A stretch of DNA of 64,000 nt from Achatina immaculata (lineage: Eukaryota; Mollusca; Gastropoda; Stylommatophora; Achatinidae): assembly GCA_009760885.1 (NCBI GenBank), contig CM019710.1:83179-147178 (forward strand), read 5' to 3'. Below the pieces are notes generated by a model. The model ran no database searches. It was not told where the DNA came from and saw nothing but the letters and a program-made list of their open reading frames with translations. Shown here in pieces: positions 1 through 10,319 of the stretch; position 1 is the first letter of the stretch; every line of letters begins with the position of its first letter. The position numbers and the translations under genes were made by a program.

Positions 1-1162
1 AAATGTGTTTCTGAGAGAGTTAACCAACTACTAATTAGCTGTTTCTCTGGTCCCGTTGAGACAACAGTAGCTTCTGGTTGTGCTCTAGCTGTAGAACAAG
101 GATCCTTCTATCATCCACTATGTAAAATGATGTGTAATTCAGGTATTTGACCAAAAGAATAGAAAAGAACTATATTCACATCACTGCCAAAAAAGGGCAA
201 CCTGGAATTCTGCGCACACTACAGAACAGTTGCTCTGATTAGTCATGCCGATAAAAATCTATTAAAAATCATAATGGGTAGACTTCGTAAGAAAATAGAA
301 TAAGTCAATATGATCCAAGCTGGTTTCAGGCAAGGAAGAGGATCGACCATATATTCAATATAAGATAAATAATAGAGAAATGTAGAGAGTTTAATGTGAA
401 TCTATATTTATTTTTTATAGACTGTTCAAAGCCATTTGATTGTGTAAAACACCAGAAACTTTGGGAAATAATGGAAAACATTGGATTTCTAAAACTTTTG
501 ATACCATTAACATCACTGCTGTATCTATACCAACAAGCAGCAATAAGAATAAATGGTGTTTTTACATAAATTAAGGGGTCCGTCAGGCCTTAATTATTTA
601 ACTTGTATACCGAAAATATAATGACGGATGTTAGAGAAGATATAGATAAAGAATATTACGATGCCATAACAATTGGAGGTTATGATATACCAGAGATTAG
701 ATATGCTGATGACACTGTATTATTGTGCACAAACCAAAATAATAATAGAAAAACTAATTATATCAGTCTGTATGAACAGCGAAAAATGAAGCATTTATCT
801 TAATGCAAAGAAAACTATAATGATGACAACTGACAAAACAAATAGGGCAGTTGAAATATGTATAATTAGGAAAAATTGGAAGAAGTGGAGAAGTTTGAAT
901 ATCTTGGGTCACTTCTAACTAATAATGGAGATACAATGAGGGAAATTAAAAGGAGAACAAATATCGCTCTTCAGAAAGTAAAACAACTAAAGAATCTGTG
1001 GAGAGGAATAGTCAGAACTACAAAAATAAGATTTCTAAGGGCATGCATCTTTCCCATCGCAACATATTCCTATGAGACCTGGACTTTACAAAACAGCTGA
1101 CAAACACATAAATGCCTCTGAATATAAATGCTACAGAAGAGTTCTTCAAATATCATGGACAC

Positions 1163-2102
1163 TAACACTGTTGGCGAGACTCTTCGGATGCCGCGCGTGG
1201 AGTGAAGAAACTGCGAAAAATAAATGAGGGTTGCTGTGCGGCGCCGATTTGAAATGGTGAAGGAAAGATAAAGTGAAGTTTAATCGGTATGTCCAGTAGT
1301 ATCGCTGCGAGAGCTACACATACCGTGGCGCCTCCGCTCTAGAGGTCGGTCACGGCCGATATACACCCATACTGGCGAAATATGCCTAAACCAGCTCACA
1401 TCAGGGGTGAAACTTGAAGGCTACACATTTCACGGTACCTCTACTCTAGAGGTAGGTCACGTACAAAACACACCCATACTGGGATAATATACTTAAACCG
1501 GCTCAACCCAGGGGTGCAAGTCAATAGTGGCGAAGATTCGTCCTCCAGGACAAAAGCTCCATTCTGGCCACAACTAGGAAGGGTAGTGGCCACGACCACA
1601 AAATGCTGAAGTCAGAGACACTGGATCAGTGCAATATAGATAGGCAACAATCTCTCACCCGGCGGGGTTGTACGCGTATCCTAATCACGCTGAGGTTTTC
1701 CTGTGAGAAAGTTCAACACTGGACTGAATGGGCAACCACCTCTCACCCGGCGGTGATACACGGGCATCTGAAAACTCGTCGAGTTTTTCCGGTGAGAAAG
1801 TCCAACTCTGGCTTAGGTGGGCTATCTCACCCAGCGGGGATATACTGATATCCAAAACACGTAGAAGTTTTCGGGTGAGAAAGTCCAACTCTAGACTAAA
1901 CTGATGCAATGAAAACCACGGTGTCACGCAATCCCGCTTCTGAGACCCACCAAGAATGCAGGCTCAAGTCCTGCGAAACTCTGAACCTCTTGTGGTCCTT
2001 TCGGGGACCACACAGGGGACCACGGGACTTAACGAGGACCACAGGCGTAAATTCAGTAGGATCACAAGGCGGTCTTGGTAGTAGAAGCGAACGAAGAAGA
2101 AG
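1163..2102 (+). mobile_element. 940-bp non-coding structured element inserted in LINE A
   Basis: The element is flanked by a perfect 14-bp target-site duplication, AATATCATGGACAC, at 1149-1162 and 2103-2116, so its borders are exact. It has no convincing long reading frame. Inside are two copies of a 107-bp direct repeat (from 1313 and 1420) and three copies of a roughly 86-bp repeat (1652-1905). Each 86-bp unit begins near CTCACCC and ends near GGGTGAG or CCGGTGAG, so each could fold into a hairpin. The 3' end is GCGAACGAAGAAGAAG, which is also the 3' end of the RNase H LINE at 4353-5517. I infer a non-autonomous retroelement that borrows that LINE's machinery. Confidence 0.75.
1313..1905 (+). 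repeat. Internal direct repeats (2 x 107 bp, 3 x ~86 bp) of the structured element
   Basis: The 107-bp unit contains CTCTAGAGGT and ACACCCATACTGG in both copies. The three shorter units each contain TCTCACCC near the start and GAGAAAGT(T/C)CAAC near the end. The copies have diverged by point changes, so the repeats are old relative to the insertion. Confidence 0.7.
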
Positions 2103-2432
2103 AATATCATGGACACAAAAAGAGAACAAATGTATCCATACCACAAGAACTTAATATAGAAGAAAGCTGGATAGTAACGAGTATTAAACAAAGAAAACTT
2201 AAATATTTTGGACGCATTAAACGTCATGATAATCTAGAAAAGACAGCCTTGGAAGGGTACATAACTGAAACAAGAAAGAGAGGATGACCAAGGTGAAGAT
2301 GACTGCAAGACATCGTTGATGATCTGCAAGTGGATGCATCAGCAGCAGGACATCTTGCTTTCAATCGAGAGGCCTACAGGAGGGCTGTTACGGAGACAAA
2401 GTTCGCAAGGGGCATCAAATGAATGAATGAAA

Positions 2433-3208
2433 TGACGTATTACTGAGATGGGTATGGGTTTGAATGAGATTTTGTCCAACGTAGGCGTTAATTTCTCTTG
2501 AACTTACTAAAGATAAGATGGATTAATTAAAAATAAATATTAATTCTCTTACGTTTTGCTTGTAAAGACATAGTATAGAGCGTTTCTATATTTCTAAGTA
2601 AATACTTATTAGACGGATAATTACATCTTGAATTCAAGCTAAAGAAAACTCAATCACTTTCTCGTGTAGTAGAGATTATTGAGTAGGCAATACAATTTTC
2701 AAATAATAAATTCCAGGATTAGATCTCATAAATGAAAGGAGAGCGGAATGTAGTTATCATTTTTAATGATTTGTTTTAAAGATATTAAAGTAGACATAAA
2801 GAACGGGCTAATAGTATTTTAAAAATGGGACTGAATGGTACAATAATGGTAATTTTAAATATATATCCACTTAAGTTAGTAACCTTCAGTTGGTTTTTAT
2901 ACACACTATAACACCCAAATTGTTTTGATGACACCAAACCATGTGATGTTGCATTTATTTATTTTAGAACATGATTAATGTCTTGCATATAACAGTAAAC
3001 AGCGTATGAATATAATATCATAAACATATATAGGGTAATGTTCCCTCTAAGTAAGCAATAATTTAACTTGTGTGACAATTTATGAGCCGCAAGTTTCAGT
3101 TTTGAATACGCATGCTATAAAAAATAAAATTGTGGGTATTTATATATTCGCCATCAGGAAAAAAAATGTTCACGCGCTCAGCTTAGGAGGATCGTTTTAT
3201 TAGATTTT
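2433..3208. other. AT-rich sequence with no recognised feature
   Basis: I read both strands and saw only short frames, no splice-bounded exon and no clear repeat. Confidence 0.5.
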
Positions 3209-3376
3209 TAAAAATTAATTTGTTAAAAGATATCACTCAAAAAACCTTAAAACACAAACGAGTCGGTCGATAAAAGATTTTAACGTCTTTATAGATCATT
3301 CTAAAATTAATTCGCTTAAAGATATCAATTAAAAAAAACTTAAAATACAAACGAGTCGTTCGATAAAGGATTTTGT
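3209..3376 (+). repeat. Direct repeat pair, about 93 bp apart
   Basis: Two imperfect copies, starting near 3209 and 3302, share AAAATTAATT, AAGATATCA, ACAAACGAGTCG and TCGATAAA. The function is unknown. Confidence 0.65.
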
Positions 3377-3464
3377 TTTTCTTTAAATTTAAAATGAAGG
3401 AAGATATGTATGGATGTATGTGTATGTGTATGGATGTGTGTGTATGATATGTGTCGAAAAACAT

Positions 3465-3725
3465 TAGGTTTTAATAATTTCACATCTAAGACAATAACAA
3501 TTTCCCATTTGACAATAATAATTTCAAATAATAATAATTTCACGTCTATGTATAATAAGTTCACATCGAAGAATAATAATTTCACATCTAGGAATAATCA
3601 TTTCACAAACACAACAATACTAATTTCCCATCTAAGAATAATCATTTCACATCCAAGGATGTAATAATTTCTCATCTAAGAATAAAAATTTCACATCTAA
3701 GACGATAATAATTACACAGTAATTA
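3465..3725 (+). repeat. Degenerate ~20-bp tandem repeat
   Basis: About a dozen diverged units based on AATAATTTCACATCTAAG. The short frames here (3410-3664) are by-products of the repeat. Confidence 0.65.
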
Positions 3726-4337
3726 CAACAATCACATGAGTGAGGAAAAATAAACTAGAAGAAGGCATCATTAAAAAAAAAATAAGCAACGTTCAGTTAA
3801 CTGCATACTTCACGATTCTTTAAAATAACGTTATAACTCTACTGACTGCAGTTAAACATGCAGTTTATTACTACTGAGGCTTTATCAATCATCCAATAAT
3901 ATGAAGATATTTTATTACGTAATCATTTAGTATAACCACAGGTGACACTTGCATATTTTTCAGGTGTTTTTTTAGGCTCAGATTTAATGCAGGATAATCT
4001 CTTCTTCTCTCCATTAATACAATAACGTATGAAAATATCTGACAACAGGAGTGACGTATTTTTGATGACAGCTTAGGCCATGAGACTGACATAGAAAAAA
4101 GTAACAAATATATCATAGCATTCATAAAACTACAAAGAAGTTAGTATCAGTGTAAGAGAAATAAACTCATATTCTCAGACACGCTCTTCTCTTGTTACTT
4201 GTGTTTAAATCAGTTTCTCCATGATATAAAACCGAGTTCTTAGTCTTCAATCCAGTCAAGAACCTACTATTCCTCGTTTTAGACAAGTTTAATTTGGGTG
4301 TTGAAAGCGAGTTTACAGCTCGAATTTACATCTGTGA
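3726..4337. other. No recognised feature
   Basis: AT-rich sequence with short frames only. A 78-codon minus frame at 3889-4125 has no recognisable domain or splice context. Confidence 0.4.
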
Positions 4338-5532
4338 TAGCGTTATAGCTATCTTCTTCTTCTTCGTTCGCACTGTCTGTCTATATCTGCAGTCCTGTCT
4401 CTTGGACAAATTTCACTGTTTTTTGTAATTCATGTATGGAACCATAGAGCTTATCTTCTTTAGTGGTTTCACTGGGCCAGTAATTATTTCTCAGTGACTC
4501 GTAGTTGATGCAGTTCTGGAGGATATGTTCCACAGTTTGGGGCACCTGGGCACATGTACACAGATTAGTAGTACCAACTTTAAACTTTGTATACATATGA
4601 CTTCGGAGTCGGCTGATGGAGACGGAAGATGGTGACTTGTTCCTTTCTGTTTAGCATGTGATAGTCATCATGTGGTGGTGTTTGTGGCTTCCTGTAGGTT
4701 TTTATCATGCTTTTCTTCTGATTATAAGTGATTGGTATGTCTGGTTGCTCCATTTCAGTGCCCTCTTTGGCCAGGTGGTCAGCTTTCTCATTGCCTGGTA
4801 TCCCACAGTGGGAGGGAATCCATTGCAAAGTGACTCCATGTTGTAAGCCAATTTTTGACAAGGCATCCTTAAGGTCTGGTAGTTTGTTGCACTGAAGAGC
4901 CTCCAGTACTGATATTGCATCTGTGAGAATTACTACAGGACATGTATCAATTCTGGAGTCTGATAGTTTTTCAACTGCAGCAATAATTGCCCTAACTTCT
5001 GCATCAAAGTTGTTGCAGTATTTACCAGTGGGTATGGAAATCTTGTCAATGGTGTTGTTTGGATATTCAATATATGCTCCTGCCCCTCCATTCTTTATGG
5101 CATTATGTGCAGATCCATCTGTATACACACGTATCCAGGTGTCACATGGATATTTGTCATCTAGAACACTAAGTGTGGCTGTTGATCTTACAAGACTACT
5201 CTGCATCTCACCATTCTGCACACCTTTCACTTCAGTCTGAATAGATATTTGTGTATAATCTGCCTCTTTCCATGGTGTATGCTCTGGTACAGATGATAAT
5301 GGAGCGACTACAGTTGGAAGGTCAGGTATCAGCTTACGCATACGCTTGGCCTGATGAATGAAGCTGCTTCTTTTAAGCCGTCCTAATGCCAAGTTATTGA
5401 ATCTCTCTTCAGGGGATGGCTTGCAGAGCTAAGGAATTTTTCTCCCATGGTCATGACCTTTGTGTCTCTACGTTCCTTTAGCGCTTGAACACCAACTATT
5501 TTCTGCATTTCTACTATTAGCGTTATAGCTAT
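4338..5532 (-). mobile_element. LINE family F, 5'-truncated, with RNase H domain and perfect TSD
   Basis: The body (4353-5517) is flanked by a perfect 15-bp target duplication, TAGCGTTATAGCTAT, at 4338-4352 and 5518-5532. The minus strand encodes the C-terminal RNase H of a non-LTR retrotransposon: YTDGS, DAEVRAI, LTDAISVLEAL and WIPSHCGIPGNEKADHLAKE supply the catalytic D-E-D and the H/D motif. After it comes a CCHC-like tail, CTCAQVPQTVEHILQNC. The main frame is 4580-5392 and the zinc-finger end is in another frame (4381-4596), so one frameshift separates them. Further frame breaks lie near the 5' side. The 3' end is a (GAA)n tail. It is a recent insertion but not functional. Confidence 0.9.
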
Positions 5533-5589
5533 GACTGTTAACATACCAAACAACTAAGTTTTCATTCATTTTATTTTTATGTATGCGTT

Positions 5590-5860
5590 GTGTTGTTCTT
5601 TTATGTAATTCCTGAAAAAGACTGACGTCGAAATACTGGATGTTTTACGTTTTTAATTTATATGTTCTCATCTTACTTTCAAACATCCTGTCCTTTGTGT
5701 TTTTACTCTTTCCTACTCCCTCTATCGTTTGGTAAAACTAAAACATACATAATTGCATTTAAAAGTAGTTAAACTAAACCATACATAATTACATTTAAAA
5801 GAAGTATTAACAGTCTTCTCTTATATATCAGTAGGATCTCAAGATTTTCTCGTTAAAAGA
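5590..5860 (-). repeat. R4 dispersed repeat, possibly the 3' end of a Penelope-like element
   Basis: On the minus strand this piece shares blocks such as GTTTAGTTTTAC, ATAGAGGGA and ATTTCGACGTCAGTCTTTTTC with pieces near 10.3-10.6 kb and 10.85-11.08 kb. A TTTCGxCxxxAGxCTTTTTCA motif downstream of a retroelement is common near the ends of Penelope-like elements, but no coding part is attached, so the class is a guess. A local 38-bp duplication is at about 5750-5825. Confidence 0.35.
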
Positions 5861-5879
5861 ATTGTTTCCTTTCCCATCC

Positions 5880-6172
5880 ACCCCATGTATAGCACCCACA
5901 TATTTGAGAAAATTATCGTCAACTTCTTGACGGGATGGCCTCTAAGCACATTCCAGTTTAATGGAGTATTTCATCATTCAAAGCATTTATGGCCACCCCA
6001 GCATATGTAAGGATTTTAACAAACTCAACAAGAACTTCAGTGTATTGGAATATTTACTTCACTGTCATTTTCTGCAAAAGAGGCTCCAGTTTTTAGTTGA
6101 ACCTCAACAACTTTTTCACGAACCTACTTCAACTACAATGTATCGGACTCTTTCCTTTCCCACATTTTGCAT
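5880..6172 (-). pseudogene. Decayed ankyrin-repeat sequence downstream of the ANK1 stop
   Basis: One nucleotide out of frame with ANK1, the minus strand continues TVNAKCGKGKSPIHC and then, after stops, a trace like ILTYAGVAINALNDEILH. These match the loop and helix pattern of the ANK1 repeats (for example ATVNAECKKRKTPL). The ORF therefore once ran on, and a single-base indel near codon EEL produced the present stop. Confidence 0.65.
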
Positions 6173-7744
6173 TTACAGTTCTTCATCTGGCATAATTTTA
6201 ACAACATATTCATGGCCAGATGGAGCACAGAAGTGTAAAGGTGTACCTTCACTATTGTCAGCTAAGGATGGGGAAGTTAGAGCATCTTCTAGAATGTTAA
6301 TTTCTTCGTGGCCATTGCTAACAGCCCAGTTTAATGGAGTCTCTCCTTTCTTACATTGTGCACTTATGATGGCACCGCCACCGCTATTCAGCAGAACTTC
6401 AACAATATCTTTATGGCCATTACTAGCAGCCCAGTGTAATGGAGTGCTTCCTTCATTGTCAGGTAAGGATGGAGAAGCTCTAGCTTTCAACAGAACTTCA
6501 ACAACTTCTTTATGGCCATTACCTGCAGCCCATTGTAAAGGAGTCTTTCTTTTCTTACATTCTGCATTTACAGTGGCGACATTATCCAGCAGAACCTCAA
6601 CAACTTCTTTATGGCCATTACTAGCAGCCCAGTGTAATGGAGTGTTTCCTTCATTGTCAGCTAAGGATGTTGATGCTTCAGCATCCAGTAGAATTTCAAC
6701 AGCTGCTTTATGGCCATTACCAGCAGCCCATTGTAAAGGAGTCTTTCTTTTCCTACATTCTGCATTTACAGTGGCCCCAGCTTGCAGCAGAATTTTAACA
6801 ATTTTTTCATGGCCATTACCAGCAGCCCAGTGTAATGGAGTGTTTCCTTCATTGTCAGCTAATGATGGAGAAGCTTTAGCTTTCAGCAGAACTTCAACAA
6901 CTTCTTTATGGCCATTACTAGCAGCCCAGTGTAATGGAGTGCTCCCTTCATTGTCAGCTAATGATGGAAAATCTGTAACTTTCAACAGAACTTCAACAAC
7001 TTCTTTATGGCCATTACTAGCAGCCCAGTGTAATGGAGTGCTTCCTTCATTGTCAGCTAATGATGGAGAATCTGTAGCTTTCAACAGAACTTCAACAATT
7101 TCTTTATGGCCATTACTAGCAGCCCAGTGTAATGGAATCTTTCTTTTCTCACATTCTTCATTTACTGTGGCCCCAGCATCCAGGAGAATTTTAACAATTT
7201 CTTCATGGCCATTACCAGCAGCCCAGTGTAAGAGAGTTTTTCTTTTATTATCTCTTTGATTTACTTGGGCCCCAGCATCCAGGAGAATTATAACAACTTC
7301 CTTATGACCTTCACTAGCAGCCCATTGCAGCGGTGTACTCCCCTTCCTATCTCTTACATTTACTGATGACCCAGATTTCAGCAACATTTCAACGATTCTA
7401 CTTTTACCTCTACCAGCAGCCCAATGTAATGGAGTATTTCCTCTTGCATCTATTACAGATAAATAATCTCCAGCATTTAACAGAATTTCTACAGCTTCTT
7501 TATGACCATTGCAGCAAGCCAGATGTAAAGGAATCAAGTCATCTTTATCTTTAGCAAGAACATCTGCTTTAGCTTTGAGTAAACTTTCAACAAGGTCTGT
7601 GTAACCATTAGAAGCAGCATAGTGTAATGGAGTTTGCTTTTCACAGTCTGTGATATTGACATCAGTTCCTTCTTTTAGTAGCTTTTCTATCTGTTGTCTG
7701 TCCCATCTTCTTACATCTTCTTCTGATGTTGGTTGATCTTCCAT
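6173..7744 (-). CDS. ANK1: ankyrin-repeat protein, 15 repeats, C-terminally truncated
   Basis: Open frame of 523 codons from the Met at 7742-7744 (MEDQPTSEED); the frame stays open a further 36 codons upstream. I prefer the inner Met because a possible AG acceptor lies between the two and the upstream codons look non-coding. After a short capping segment (DRQQIEKLLKEGTDVN) there are about 15 ankyrin repeats of 33 residues from residue 36 to the end, most with TPLHWAAxNGHKEVVEVLL. No membrane segment, signal peptide or other domain is seen, so it is probably a cytosolic protein-binding scaffold; the partner is unknown. Alternate repeats end in ATVNAECxKR or SPSLADNEG, which points to duplication of two-repeat blocks. 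The frame stops through an apparent frameshift, with ankyrin traces beyond it, so it may be a truncated gene or a young pseudogene. The long plus-strand frame across it is a shadow. Confidence 0.75.
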   Translation of the reverse strand: MEDQPTSEEDVRRWDRQQIEKLLKEGTDVNITDCEKQTPLHYAASNGYTDLVESLLKAKADVLAKDKDDLIPLHLACCNGHKEAVEILLNAGDYLSVIDARGNTPLHWAAGRGKSRIVEMLLKSGSSVNVRDRKGSTPLQWAASEGHKEVVIILLDAGAQVNQRDNKRKTLLHWAAGNGHEEIVKILLDAGATVNEECEKRKIPLHWAASNGHKEIVEVLLKATDSPSLADNEGSTPLHWAASNGHKEVVEVLLKVTDFPSLADNEGSTPLHWAASNGHKEVVEVLLKAKASPSLADNEGNTPLHWAAGNGHEKIVKILLQAGATVNAECRKRKTPLQWAAGNGHKAAVEILLDAEASTSLADNEGNTPLHWAASNGHKEVVEVLLDNVATVNAECKKRKTPLQWAAGNGHKEVVEVLLKARASPSLPDNEGSTPLHWAASNGHKDIVEVLLNSGGGAIISAQCKKGETPLNWAVSNGHEEINILEDALTSPSLADNSEGTPLHFCAPSGHEYVVKIMPDEEL

Positions 7745-7859
7745 CTCACAAGTCAGTGAAGAAAAATCACCTTGCTTTTTTCTGGATGTGTAGATAAACA
7801 CAAAATAACTTGGTTTAGTTTCAGTAATTTTACTCAAAAATAATACTGTCATACGTTTT

Positions 7860-8375
7860 TTGTCAATAAATTAATTTAATGTAACTGTGTCACAATAAAA
7901 ACAAAATACTACAATTACTTTAATAGTAGTCGGGAGAACTTAATGTTCTATACGCTGACTCACTATTTCTAAGATTATTTGTTGTCAAATGCTAAAAATA
8001 TCACAACTCTATTTAATTAAGTATGTATGAAATCTTGAATAAGTTTTCTCATAAATACCTTCTACCTTAATTTTTCCATGGTTATGTTTGTATTTTTTTC
8101 AAAATATAATTATACAAAAACTGTGAAAGTAGTAGAATAATTCATATATTTAATACATCAACGATCTTTACATTGATGGAAGACAGGACTCACACCCTAT
8201 AAGTAAAAATAAAATACCACCGATACAAGCAGAAGACGTTAAAAAACCTTAACACCAAAAGAGGAATACTATCACATGACCAGGCATCATAATTAAAGAG
8301 TAGTTGCAAGCAGTAGATACATTCAGAATAAAAATATTAACAAAGCTTTCAATTACTTCTACAATACATGTAATG
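7860..8375. other. No recognised feature (possible 5' flank of ANK1)
   Basis: AT-rich, with no coherent exon or repeat seen. If ANK1 is transcribed, its promoter or 5' untranslated exons may lie here. Confidence 0.3.
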
Positions 8376-9146
8376 TACTAAATGATTTCATTCATTCACT
8401 CATTTGCATGTCCCTTGCGGAACTTTGCCTCCCAAACAGCACTCCTGTAGGCCTCTCAGTTGTGAGCAAGATGGCCTGCTGCTGATGCATCCATTTGCAG
8501 ATCGTCAACGACGTCCTGCAGCCATCTTCGCCTTGGTCTTCCTCTTTTTATTTTTCCCATTACGTATCCTTCCAATACGGTCTTCTCTAAATTATCATGA
8601 CGTTTAATGTGTCCAAAATATTTCAGTTTTCTCTCTTAAATCTTCTTTACTAGCCAGTCTTTTTCAAATTAAGCTCTTGTAGTATAGATATATTTGTTCA
8701 TTTTTCTGTCCACTATATTTGGAGAACTCTTCTGTAGCATTTACCTTCAAAGGCATGTATGTGTTTCTCAGCTGTTTTGTTAAGTGTCCACGTCTCACAG
8801 GCATATGTTGCGATGGGAAAGATGCATGCCCTTAAAAATCTTATTTTTGTGGTTCTGTCTGCTCCTATCCACATATTCTTTATTTATTTTACTTTCTGAA
8901 GAGCAATAGATGTCCTCCTTTTAATTTCCTTCATTGTATCTCCATTATTAGTTAGTAGTGATCCAAGATATTCAAAACTCTCCACTTCTTCCAATTTTTG
9001 CTCATTGATATATATTTCAGCTGCCTTGTTTGTTTTGTCAGTTGTCATCAATTTAGTTTTCTTTGCATTAAGATAGAGGTTCTGCTCTTCGCTGTTCTTA
9101 CGGACTGACATAATTAGTTTTTTCATTCCTTTTTACTAAATGATTT
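8376..9146 (-). mobile_element. LINE family A, 5'-truncated, with 13-bp TSD
   Basis: The body (8389-9133) is flanked by TACTAAATGATTT at 8376-8388 and 9134-9146. The minus frame 8884-9126 reads SVRKNSEEQNLYLNAKKTK and EYLGSLLTNNGD; further along, frameshifted, is the family C-terminal end. The (AATG)n tail is on the left. The right target copy covers the stop codon of the candidate exon at 9145-9368. Confidence 0.85.
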
Positions 9147-9368
9147 AATGAAAGAAATATTCGCTGTCCTGCCGAAGACACCAGCGCGTTAGAGTTTGAG
9201 GACCACAGAGCTTATATTTTATGCTTGTTACCACTTCTGCCTGAGGTAATCTGTCACCTTCTTCTCCTAGGTTGTCTGCTGCTTCATTGTCAAGGTAAAC
9301 TGAATGCATTGTATTACTACTCTTGTGAAAAGCGTATACATCTGGTACAGTATTGCTCGTCAGCGTCA
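9145..9368 (-). CDS. Candidate terminal exon, unknown protein
   Basis: After a fair acceptor (TTTCATTTTAG, exon from 9368) the minus strand is open for 73 codons to TAA at 9147-9145. The product is hydrophilic, with stretches such as SVYLDNEAADNLGEEGD and KLCGPQTLTRWCLRQDSE. I recognise no domain. A LINE A copy inserted right at the stop codon. A GTAACA donor after the codons for QAEV is an alternative end. The product could be the end of a gene lying to the right, or a chance frame. Confidence 0.3.
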
Positions 9369-9796
9369 CTAAAATGAAAGCTACTGAATACAGCCATTCT
9401 TATCTTATATGAAAAAAAAGCTTAACTCCAAGGCCTATGTCCTGTACTGATGAATTTACGAGTGTGAAATACTGAAACAGGTTCTGAGAAAGTGTTAATT
9501 TCACTTGAAGCCATGGTGAGATTTTCTTAATGTTATTACATTTATTAACCTGGAATACTTATGTTGTATGTAATGCTTCTTATTTCAACCGCAATGTTAG
9601 AAAAGTCAGGTAACAGGAAAGAACACTCTTATATGGATCTGCTACTCTACTTGACAACAGCGGCTTCGATTTCTATTCTTGGAAAAAAAACCAAGTAATG
9701 GTTTCGTTTTCGAAAAGCACAAAGACACATGCAGCACCAATACATGCAATCTGTTACTTAAAATAAATTTCATGAAACTGTAACTTGTGCTTGTAC

Positions 9797-10135
9797 TTGT
9801 ACGAACTACCTGTAACTGTGAGCTGTTGTTCTTTGCAGCCGATGCTGTAGAGATGTTGAGGCACACCGTCGTATCGGCGTGGGAGCGGGTTATGGCGGCT
9901 ACTTTTTCAGTCCCGGAGTACAGCTAACAAAGAACGGGGTGTGCAATGCTTCTTTACCAGACTCCACCACGATGGGGACTATGGCGATCCCTGTCCCGTT
10001 AGCTAGATTATGCCTGTTACGGGGTGTACCAAGGAGAGGTGGGACAGGGTCTTGGTCAGCTATGGGTCGCTAACCCAGTCGCCGGCATATCAGCTATGGA
10101 TCGCTGATTACTTTTCGGGTGTCTTCACCCTTCAT
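9797..10135. repeat. R1 dispersed repeat, copy 1
   Basis: About 340 bp, from CTGTAACTGTGAGCTGTTG to CGGGTGTCTTCACCC. Key blocks are GATGTTGAGGCAC, CAGACTCCACCA, GGTGGGACAGGGTCTTGG and CAGCTATGGGTCGCT. It has five copies in this window, in both orientations, and no coding capacity. Copies near 26.1 and 54.1 kb border a (TTC)n run on the CTGTAACTG side, so the retroelement 3' end is probably there. Confidence 0.75.
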
Positions 10136-10319
10136 GTAACTATACATATATAAATATAAATCTTCCTAGGAAAAAATGTACCGTCTCTTACATTTTCTGT
10201 CTATAGATGGTTGTGAGTCAAGTAACCTGAATAATTTGTAAGAAAGGCGAGCACAAAATGCATTTGGTGTCCATTATTACAAAGAGGACACGATGAAACC
10301 TAGGAGTTTAATTTTTTCA

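Larger units (their letters stand above)
105..2432 (+). mobile_element. LINE family A, 5'-truncated copy, split by an insertion
   Basis: Decayed non-LTR retrotransposon. Reading across stops and frameshifts, the reverse-transcriptase palm is visible, including IRYADDTVLL at about 693-725 (the YADD catalytic motif), then EYLGSLLTNNGD and the thumb/C-terminal part. The piece after the insertion encodes the family's C-terminal tail, HIKRHDNL and later a decayed VWEAKF-type end. The 3' end is a short (AATG)n tail at about 2418-2432. The same family recurs about ten times in this window. The copy is interrupted by a 940-bp element at 1163-2102. It is not functional. Confidence 0.85.

Noticed and set aside
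5961..7259. 432-codon plus-strand frame
   Set aside because: Antisense shadow of the repetitive ANK1 coding sequence. The periodic SLWPLLAAQCNGV is just the complement of the ankyrin consensus.
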